From CAYLHS01 sp964496205 (lineage in GTDB: Bacteria; Actinomycetota; Acidimicrobiia; Spongiisociales; UBA4744), in NCBI GenBank assembly GCA_964496205.1, contig CAZBXV010000003.1:15351-79350 (forward strand): 64,000 nt of DNA, in the 5' to 3' direction. A program made the position numbers and the translations under genes. Below are positions 58,169-64,000 of the stretch, piece by piece (within the stretch, counting starts at the first letter, position 1; each line of letters starts with the position of its first letter). The notes under the pieces are model-generated. The model was not told the DNA's origin, searched no databases, and saw only the letters and a program-made list of their open reading frames with translations.

Positions 58169-59704
58169 CTACCGACCCGTTTCGATTTTGGCCGCCTCGA
58201 TCGCGAGTTCGACCAGCAGCCCGCTCACCTCTGCACGGTCTCTCATCACGGTACGAACATCCACGCCGAGTCTTCGATCGATCTGCTCGCCGAGCGCCGC
58301 CACGGTGGATGCGCGGTGTATCTCGGCTGCTGTGCGTCCTGAACGCGTCCCACTCCATCGAGAGAGGCGGATGATGCCGGCCCAGGCAAGGATCGCGAAC
58401 ACACCGACGATCACCGGCCAGGGCCACGATCCGGATCGCAGCAAGTCCGGTCTTGCCCAACCCCACACGATCGCTCCGGCCAGGGCCACTACCAGCAGCC
58501 ACTGGGCGATGGCTGCCGGGCGCCACCATCGTGCAGGGGTCGGCATGGGGCTCCCGAACGCCTTCGCTCCTTCCAGACTTCGCCGCATCTGGGTCGCCAC
58601 CTCGTGTGGATCGAACGACGTTCTGAGCCGGGCTCCGAAGTGGCCACCTGTTTCGAATGCGAGGTCCGTGACCAACGAATCAAAGGTGCCTGACGCTTCC
58701 TGGATCGCGGCAGCCTCCCTACCGGTTTCCTCGGCTTTCGGAGGTTCCTCGGCGCGGACGAACAAGCCGATGGGACTCGATCGGATGGCGAGACGCCGAC
58801 CGGCGCGTTCGGCTGCGGTGATTTCCGGTTCGCCGACCCGTGCGTCGGCGAGGACCCCCGCGGCTCTGTCCCTCGCCTCCTCCCATCGATGGTCGAAATC
58901 CACCCCTCCACCCACCCCGACGATGCTGGAAACATCGTCGGTCGCCGTGCGGAGATCGTTCGCGAGCTTGTTCAGGACGAGTCGTTTCGCATGGAGCCGT
59001 TCTTCGAGGAATCGGATGAGCGAGGCGATGCCTGCGAGGTGGCCCGGTTTCGCAACGGTGGAAAACAGATCTGCCCTATCGATACCGTCTTCGGCAAGCC
59101 GCGTGAGCAGATCTGCACGCACGAGATCCACTTCCTCCTTCTCCAGCAGGTCAATCTGGTTGAGGACGAAAAGGAATCGATCCTGATGCCCGGCGAGTGG
59201 CCGGAGATACCCTTGGTGGATCGCTCGGTCGGCGTACTTCTGCGGGTCGAACACCCAGACGATCGCATCAACTCTCGGAACGAGGCGCTCCACGACGGCT
59301 CGGTGGGCGGTCTCGACAGAATCGAAGTCGGGCAGGTCGATGATCGCAACATCGAGTCGCCCGGAGTGGCCGATCCTTTCATCAACATCGAGTGAATCGA
59401 GAAGTCGTGTCAGACCCGGTTCCGGCATCGCAGGAATCCACGCTCTCGGATGGTCGGTGGTTGGGCGCATGGCGCCGGTCTCGGCGACCTGTGTGCCGGC
59501 GATCGCGTTGAGGAGACTCGACTTGCCGACCCCGGTGCCCCCTGCCAGAGCGACCACGACGGTTTCTCCGAGGAATCCGAGCCTCGCTCTCGTCTGTTCG
59601 GAGAGTTGCGCGTACGTGCCGAGGCGTTCATCACCTGTGATGTCGTGCGCCTTCGTGACCAGCACGTCGAGCGTATCAAGTGCCCTCCCTGGATCACCTG
59701 CCAT
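58169..59704 (-). CDS. Dynamin-like/YfjP-type membrane GTPase B
   Basis: A 511-residue GTPase. G1 VALAGGTGVGKSSLLNAIAG (Lys61), G2 Thr in AMRPTTDHPRAW, G3 DLPDFDSV, G4 LNQIDLL, followed by a helical region and two membrane helices near 410-470 (WLLVVALAGAIVWGWA and WPVIVGVFAILAWAGII), then a short helical tail. The G2 and G3 sequences are nearly the same as in the upstream GTPase, so they are paralogues. Bacterial dynamin-like pairs remodel or protect membranes. The ATG overlaps the end of the upstream GTPase gene by 11 bases. Last gene of the two-component operon. Confidence 0.85.
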   Translation of the reverse strand: MAGDPGRALDTLDVLVTKAHDITGDERLGTYAQLSEQTRARLGFLGETVVVALAGGTGVGKSSLLNAIAGTQVAETGAMRPTTDHPRAWIPAMPEPGLTRLLDSLDVDERIGHSGRLDVAIIDLPDFDSVETAHRAVVERLVPRVDAIVWVFDPQKYADRAIHQGYLRPLAGHQDRFLFVLNQIDLLEKEEVDLVRADLLTRLAEDGIDRADLFSTVAKPGHLAGIASLIRFLEERLHAKRLVLNKLANDLRTATDDVSSIVGVGGGVDFDHRWEEARDRAAGVLADARVGEPEITAAERAGRRLAIRSSPIGLFVRAEEPPKAEETGREAAAIQEASGTFDSLVTDLAFETGGHFGARLRTSFDPHEVATQMRRSLEGAKAFGSPMPTPARWWRPAAIAQWLLVVALAGAIVWGWARPDLLRSGSWPWPVIVGVFAILAWAGIIRLSRWSGTRSGRTAAEIHRASTVAALGEQIDRRLGVDVRTVMRDRAEVSGLLVELAIEAAKIETGR

Positions 59705-61358
59705 AGAACACCTCGGCTGCAGCGCCCACGGCCCGCGCTGCTTCATCGAGTCGAGGATCGAGCCGTGCAGCGAGCCCGCGCACCTTGCCGGTGAATCGTG
59801 CCGACTCGGCGTCGAACACGTCGTGCATTCGTTCTTCGAGTGATGTGCGTGCAGTGGTGACCATCGATCGGACAACGGCGGTTCCGAAGACCTGTTCCAG
59901 GAGCTTCTGCTGCAACGCCGCCGCTCCTGCCGCAACACCCAGTTCGCCACCCGTGAGCCCGCCGGTTTGGGCGAAGATCACGACCATTGCGACCACGGCT
60001 GCGGCGTTCACGCCGAGGGAGCTCAGCTGCGCCTTGCGCTTCCGGTCCTGCCCCTGTTCGGTGACGAGCGTTCCGATGTCGATGATCCATTCGTCCAGCA
60101 TCGTGTCGAGCCGATCGTCCAGGTCCGGTGATGAACGCCACAACAGGCTGTTGGCGATCAGGGTCTTGCCGGCCGGGTCGAGTTCCCATGCCGATGCAGC
60201 TCGGGCTGCCGCCGCGTCGAGATGCCGTCGAAGCTCAAGAGCGAAGGCGCGGCGTGCGTCGGCATCGATCTGCTTTGGCTTTCCGGACAGGGAGCGTCCG
60301 AAGCTTCCCAACCGTTCGGAGAGTGCGGTCAAGAACCGGCCCGTTCCGAGGAACTTCTGCCATCTGGCTGCGACCTCGGCTCTGATCAGCGTCCCATCTT
60401 CCAGCGATCGAACCACCTGGCGGTACTGATCGGCGTACATGTCGAACGCGATGTCGGCGAGGGCGTCGGCCTCGTTCATATCGTGGCGGGTTTCGTCCGC
60501 GAGTTGCTCGGAACGGACGACGACGTCCTCGATGCTGCCTCGGGTGGCGTCGATGAGCACCTCGTGGCGGCGGACAGGATCGGAGAGCTGTTCGAGGAGA
60601 GACTTGACCGGCTCCACGGTCGATGCCGGCAGTTGCCCATCAACGACGGCCTGTTCCTCGATCTCCACCACCTCACGGTGTGCGACTGCTCGCTCTCGCA
60701 GGTGCCGCTTGAAATCACCGACGACACCTTCACCGCCGGCCGGAAGCCTGTTGATGACGAAAACGGTCGGTACACCTCGCTGATGTGCACGCTTGAGGAA
60801 CTCCCACGGGACAGCGTCGGCGTAGCGCTGTGCACTGGTTACGAATACGCAGAGATCGGCTATCTCGAGCAGCCGTTCTGCGATCTCTCGATGTTCGGTC
60901 ACGACTGAGTCGAAGTCTGGTGCGTCGACGATCGTTGCTCCACGAAGGAGCCCCTCGTGGCCGGTCACGACCCGCGGAGAAACGGCGGCGAACGGGCCCT
61001 CCCTGTACTCGTCGGCGTTCTCTGCGTGACACCAGACGACTGGCGCCGTCGTCGTCGGCCGAACTGCACCGGTCTCGGTGATGTTTCTGCCGGCGAGCGT
61101 GTTGACGATCGTGGACTTGCCGCTCCCGGTGGCCCCAACCACCACGGCGACGACGTCTCCATCCAGATCCGCGAGTCTCGGGATGAGATAGGTACGGATG
61201 CTCAGAGTGAGGTCGTCACGCAGTTCGATCCGACGATCACGATCCGTCGATGGCAGCTCGAACGAGACTTCTTCGACCCGCTCGGCGAGTTCGTCGAGCA
61301 CTGCCCGCAGACGCGCGACAGGAGAGACATGACGTTGCACCCTCGGATTGTCCCACAC
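59694..61358 (-). CDS. Dynamin-like/YfjP-type membrane GTPase A
   Basis: A 554-residue GTPase: G1 VVVGATGSGKSTIVNTLAG (Lys81), G2 AVRPTTTAPVVW, G3 DAPDFDSV, G4 INRL (weak), a long helical stalk-like middle with LEDGTLIRAEVAARWQKFLGTGRF, a hydrophobic segment near 455-485 (LGVNAAAVVAMVVIFAQTGGLTGGELGVAAGAAAL) that can be a membrane-insertion paddle, and a C-terminal helix. The DNA start is GTG 61358, two bases after the end of the histidine kinase frame. Paired with GTPase B, it likely forms a heteromeric membrane-remodelling machine like actinobacterial DynA/DynB or IniA/IniC. Confidence 0.85.
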   Translation of the reverse strand: MWDNPRVQRHVSPVARLRAVLDELAERVEEVSFELPSTDRDRRIELRDDLTLSIRTYLIPRLADLDGDVVAVVVGATGSGKSTIVNTLAGRNITETGAVRPTTTAPVVWCHAENADEYREGPFAAVSPRVVTGHEGLLRGATIVDAPDFDSVVTEHREIAERLLEIADLCVFVTSAQRYADAVPWEFLKRAHQRGVPTVFVINRLPAGGEGVVGDFKRHLRERAVAHREVVEIEEQAVVDGQLPASTVEPVKSLLEQLSDPVRRHEVLIDATRGSIEDVVVRSEQLADETRHDMNEADALADIAFDMYADQYRQVVRSLEDGTLIRAEVAARWQKFLGTGRFLTALSERLGSFGRSLSGKPKQIDADARRAFALELRRHLDAAAARAASAWELDPAGKTLIANSLLWRSSPDLDDRLDTMLDEWIIDIGTLVTEQGQDRKRKAQLSSLGVNAAAVVAMVVIFAQTGGLTGGELGVAAGAAALQQKLLEQVFGTAVVRSMVTTARTSLEERMHDVFDAESARFTGKVRGLAARLDPRLDEAARAVGAAAEVFYGR

Positions 61359-61359
61359 A

Positions 61360-62637
61360 TCACCTGCCGAATATCACCTCGACACGAGCACCACCATCCT
61401 CTGTCGATCCGATCGTGAGGGTGCCACCGGTCGACTCGGCGGTCCTGCGGGCAATGTCCAGCCCGAGCCCTGTCGATCCGGTACCGGAGTGACCGCGCCG
61501 CACGAGATCCTCGTGTTGGAACCCAGGGCCCGAGTCCTCGACAACGAGCGTCACGTGTCCATCTAGCTCATCGGCGGCAACCTTGAAGGACGTTCCTTCA
61601 GGCGTGTGTGCGAGCACGTTGCCCAGCAGCGCGTCGATCATCGCCGAGGCGTCCTCGGATGCGACATCGACCGTCAGCGGCCGGTGAGGCATGTCGACGG
61701 TCCACTGTCGATCCTGGTCGTCCGCAAGAGCCCCCCAGAAAGCGAGGCGCTCGTCGAGGATCGCAGTCAGATCGACGGACACACCGATGCCTTCCCTGAG
61801 AGGACGCCGGGCTTGACGAATGACGTAGTCGACCGTCCTCTCGAGGTCGTCCAGGTCGGACAGTATCCGCTCTGTCTTGTCCGGCATCGCCTCGATGTCG
61901 AGCCGCAGGGCAGTCAGCGGGGTCCGCAACCGGTGCGAGAGGTCGGCCGCGCTGCGCCGCTCTTCGTCGAGCAGATCCCCGACTCGACGTGCCAGACGGT
62001 TGAACGCCTCACCGACCTCGACGACCTCGGGAGGGCCACCAGGTAGCACCCGGACGGACAGGTCGCCTTCCCCGAGTCGATGGGATGCCTCGGACAGATC
62101 TCGAACCGGTTCGACGACGGTACGCCCGAGCCGGTCGGCGACAACGGCCGAGAGGGCTATGAGCGCAACACCGAGAGCACCAAGGATGACCCACGAGATG
62201 CCCACGTTTCTCGCTAGGAGCGAGTTGGCGACGAAAACCCGCACCACCGCCGTCTCACCGCCGCCGTCGAGAAGGACGGGAACCCAGATCGCCTCTCCCC
62301 CGCTCTCGGTCTCTCGAAACGCTTCGCCCGCAATCGCCTGTTGATATGCGGTGCCGAGGTTCGTCGGTGCGCCGACAACCGTCCCGTCCGACAGTATGAC
62401 CGACAGCTGGCCTCCGCCGGAGAGCTGACCGGATCCGATCACAGACCGAACATCGTCGGCGTCGCCATCGACCATGATCACGCTCAACGCCTGTGCAAAG
62501 ACCTGGGCATCACGTTCGGCCGAGACCAGCACGCGATCACGAGCGAGTGTCCTGACCATGCCGGCGAGTGGGACCAGGAATGCGAGCACGACCATGGCCG
62601 TGACCGCTGCCGAGACCACGGCGAGGCGCCGTCTCAC
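61360..62637 (-). CDS. Sensor histidine kinase
   Basis: A 425-residue membrane kinase: helix 1 at 4-30, an extracytoplasmic sensor of about 105 residues (SVIGSGQLSGGGQLSVILSDGTVVGAPTNLG..., PAS/dCache-like), helix 2 at 147-167, HAMP (RTVVEPVRDLSEASHRLGEGDLSVRV), the H-box RSAADLSHRLRTPLTALRLD with phospho-acceptor His235, and an ATPase domain with N-box LLGNVLAHTPEGTS, G1 VEDSGPGF and G2 GSTGLGLDIARRTAESTGG. GTG 62637 overlaps the response-regulator stop as GTGA. The ligand is unknown; cotranscription with GTPases suggests envelope stress. Confidence 0.93.
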   Translation of the reverse strand: MRRRLAVVSAAVTAMVVLAFLVPLAGMVRTLARDRVLVSAERDAQVFAQALSVIMVDGDADDVRSVIGSGQLSGGGQLSVILSDGTVVGAPTNLGTAYQQAIAGEAFRETESGGEAIWVPVLLDGGGETAVVRVFVANSLLARNVGISWVILGALGVALIALSAVVADRLGRTVVEPVRDLSEASHRLGEGDLSVRVLPGGPPEVVEVGEAFNRLARRVGDLLDEERRSAADLSHRLRTPLTALRLDIEAMPDKTERILSDLDDLERTVDYVIRQARRPLREGIGVSVDLTAILDERLAFWGALADDQDRQWTVDMPHRPLTVDVASEDASAMIDALLGNVLAHTPEGTSFKVAADELDGHVTLVVEDSGPGFQHEDLVRRGHSGTGSTGLGLDIARRTAESTGGTLTIGSTEDGGARVEVIFGR

Positions 62638-63311
62638 GGGGCCACCAGTTTGACTCCCACACCACGGACCGTGTGGAGATACCGAGGTTCGGCGGCCGTC
62701 TCCCCCAGCTTCCGTCGAAGCCACGACAAGTGGACGTCTACGGTCTTGTCTGCTCCCCCATATGGTTGGCGCCACACCTCCGCCAGCAGTTCACGCTTGC
62801 CCACGACCACTCCGGGCCGTTGAGCGAGGTAGGCAAGCAGGTCGAACTCCTTCTTTGTCAGCGGCACGTCTTCGCCGGCTTTTGTGACCTCGCGGGCGGT
62901 GATGTCGATCCGAAGCTCACCAACCTCCAACACCTTGTCGCCATCGACCGACGCTCCCCGTCGAAGCACGGCCCGGATCCTTGCGTCCAGGTGACGGGCG
63001 GAGAAGGGCTTCACGATGTAGTCGTCGGCGCCTGCGTCGAGAAGCCGGACGATTTCGCGTTCGTCATCTCTTGCCGTCGCAACGATGACCGGTGTAGGCG
63101 TAACCGCTCGAATCATCTTCAAGAGTTCGGCGCCGTCGATGTCGGGAAGCCCTAGATCGAGGACCACCACGTCGGGTCCACGCGACAAGGTCTTCTCGAG
63201 TCCTGCCATGCCTGCGCCCACCGACTCGACGTCATGTCCCCGATCCGCAAGGAGGGCGGAGAGCGTCTGGCGTATGCGGACATCGTCCTCGATGATCAAT
63301 ACTGATGCCAC
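62634..63311 (-). CDS. OmpR/PhoB-family response regulator
   Basis: A 225-residue regulator. The receiver has acidic IIEDD (6-10), phospho-acceptor Asp52 in VVVLDLGLPD, the Thr in VIVATA and Lys in DDYIVKPFS; residues about 130-225 form the winged-helix DNA-binding domain (LTKKEFDLLAYLAQRPGVVVGKRELLAEVW...TVDVHLSWLRRKLGETAAEPRYLHTVRGVGVKL). Start is GTG 63311 with TAGGGT ending 8 bases upstream. It forms an operon with the kinase and two GTPases. Its target may include this promoter and the divergent secreted protein gene; that is inference. Confidence 0.94.
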   Translation of the reverse strand: MASVLIIEDDVRIRQTLSALLADRGHDVESVGAGMAGLEKTLSRGPDVVVLDLGLPDIDGAELLKMIRAVTPTPVIVATARDDEREIVRLLDAGADDYIVKPFSARHLDARIRAVLRRGASVDGDKVLEVGELRIDITAREVTKAGEDVPLTKKEFDLLAYLAQRPGVVVGKRELLAEVWRQPYGGADKTVDVHLSWLRRKLGETAAEPRYLHTVRGVGVKLVAP

Positions 63312-63319
63312 GACCGTGA

Positions 63320-63325
63320 ACCCTA
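63320..63325 (-). promoter_or_regulatory. -10 box TAGGGT, two-component operon
   Basis: Minus-strand TAGGGT ends 8 bases before GTG 63311. The 103-base divergent gap to the next gene has AT-rich TTATCATTTCATTAACTC, likely carrying the other promoter and any regulator site. Confidence 0.45.
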
Positions 63326-63414
63326 TTCGACACGATGCCCCAAAGGGCTGCCTCTTATCATTTCATTAACTCTTCGTTACCTCGCTACAGCGCTGCAAGG
63401 TCGAGAATGGGCAC

Positions 63415-63999
63415 ATGAACAGGCGCAAGCTCGGTCTGGTGGTGGCATGGCTGGCGGGTACGACCCTTGCCATGATCCTGTCCACCCAGGCAGTCGGACT
63501 CGTGCGCAACCAGGTGACGGATCAACCATCACGGGCAGTCAAGGCATTCATCACCGACGCGCAGGACTCGGCACCTCCTGGTTTCACATCGTCGGCTGAA
63601 CAGGGATCGACCACCACCGTTGCGACTACCGCGCCGGACGACACGACGACGACTGATGCGGGATCGACCACCACCACCGTTGCGACTACCCCGCCGGACG
63701 ACACGACGACCACCACCGTCGTCACGACCACCCCCACCCCTTCGAGTCAACGCTACGCGATGGAGGGCGGCTGGGTAGTGGTGGGCTGCAACGGCAATCG
63801 GATCGTGTTCAAATCCGCTGCACCGGCGAACGACTACCACCTCGTGCGCAATGAGGTCAGCGATTCGGTCGTCGACGTCCAGTTCGTCGGTGAAGAACAC
63901 CTCTCGAGTTTCGTTGCCACATGCCAGAACGGCTCCATCGCCGAGACCATCGCCGAAACCCACGTGGGCGATGGTGATGGTGACAGGGGTGACAACTAG
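63415..63999 (+). CDS. Secreted or membrane-anchored Thr-rich protein, unknown function
   Basis: A 194-residue protein: N-terminal signal or anchor helix (RKLGLVVAWLAGTTLAMILSTQAVGLV), a polar region, a Thr/Asp/Pro repeat region at about 62-108 (TTTVATTAPDDTTTTDAGSTTTTVATTPPDDTTTT), then a compact domain with two Cys (GWVVVGCNGNRIVFKSAAPANDY...FVATCQNGSIAE) and an Asp/Gly tail. No family recognised. Probably exposed outside the cell with the Thr stretch as spacer, possibly O-glycosylated. It diverges from the two-component operon and may be its target. Ends one base before the window edge. Confidence 0.7.
   Translation: MNRRKLGLVVAWLAGTTLAMILSTQAVGLVRNQVTDQPSRAVKAFITDAQDSAPPGFTSSAEQGSTTTVATTAPDDTTTTDAGSTTTTVATTPPDDTTTTTVVTTTPTPSSQRYAMEGGWVVVGCNGNRIVFKSAAPANDYHLVRNEVSDSVVDVQFVGEEHLSSFVATCQNGSIAETIAETHVGDGDGDRGDN
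63604..63710 (+). repeat. Imperfect tandem repeat coding the Thr-rich region
   Basis: A 47-base unit at 63604-63650 recurs at 63661-63710 with one extra ACC triplet and one base change. It is in frame and codes GSTTTVATTAPDDTTT-like units; slippage-prone. Confidence 0.8.
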
Positions 64000-64000
64000 C

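Noticed and set aside
57516..59186. A 556-residue plus-strand frame opposite MscS and a GTPase
   Set aside because: Antisense to two well-supported genes; composition is Ser/Arg/Pro-rich noise.
1..64000. tRNA, rRNA, CRISPR arrays, insertion sequences or prophage
   Set aside because: No TPsiC-like GGTTCGAAT context in gaps with cloverleaf pairing, no spaced repeats, and no transposase or integrase motifs were found in any reading frame.

Overview
The window is GC-rich, densely packed with genes on both strands, and free of tRNA, rRNA, CRISPR arrays, transposases or phage genes that I can recognise. The gene content points to an actinobacterium, most like an uncultured Acidimicrobiia-type lineage. 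Evidence for this is the mycobacterial-type SerC, an F420-type PPOX flavoprotein, FadD15-like ligase, alpha-methylacyl-CoA racemase, lipoproteins with long threonine-rich linkers, and many genes that begin about 6-8 bases after a TANNNT box with no Shine-Dalgarno sequence (leaderless transcripts). The phylum is fairly safe; the class is inference.

Layout. 1-6381 (minus): an operon of class III aminotransferase, kinase-fold-like protein, CapA-like lipoprotein with FG-GAP-like tail, DUF3160 lipoprotein and a zinc-ribbon RNase HI that runs off the left edge. 6447-14333: an SDR, a monoglyceride-lipase-like hydrolase, an SRPBCC protein, NfuA, MalQ coupled to an S9 peptidase, thiamine pyrophosphokinase and two small membrane proteins. 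14419-21779 (minus): an apparent operon for activation and beta-oxidation of 2-methyl-branched or sterol-side-chain acyl-CoAs (cytochrome c lipoprotein, HSD10-like SDR, AMACR-like racemase, FadD, a GH13 glucosidase, MFE-2-like dehydrogenase, hydratase 2). 21848-27723: SIMPL lipoprotein, small multidrug export protein, CPA2 antiporter coupled to YchF, and GpsA.

27943-36533 carries DNA-end processing genes: sbcD-sbcC-(NurA-like) with 4-base overlaps and, 2.5 kb beyond sbcD, a HerA-like hexameric ATPase. This is the four-component set (Mre11, Rad50, HerA, NurA) known best from archaea. Between them lie a sphingosine-1-phosphate-lyase-like PLP enzyme and a DUF819 permease. 36570-47195 holds an F420-type PPOX protein, a CPBP protease coupled to an HExxH protein, a PQQ-type sugar dehydrogenase, a Cys/Met PLP enzyme, a UMF1 transporter with a large insertion, LapA coupled to CoA-disulfide reductase, a hydrolase, a secreted nuclease with a lamin-tail domain and a repeat-built coiled-coil protein.

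47244-57255 contains P5C dehydrogenase, two eIF2B-like proteins (48958 and 56398), SerC divergent from an aspartate aminotransferase, an MDR dehydrogenase lacking its catalytic zinc site, a second UMF1 transporter, a degenerate ADP-ribosylglycohydrolase and a YegS-type lipid kinase. 57288-63999 ends with an MscS channel, then a minus-strand operon of response regulator, histidine kinase and two dynamin-like GTPases, diverging from a threonine-rich secreted protein.

No gene-free stretch exceeds 300 bases. The longest gaps (8016-8266, 23141-23369, 27724-27942) contain several perfect inverted repeats, described below.
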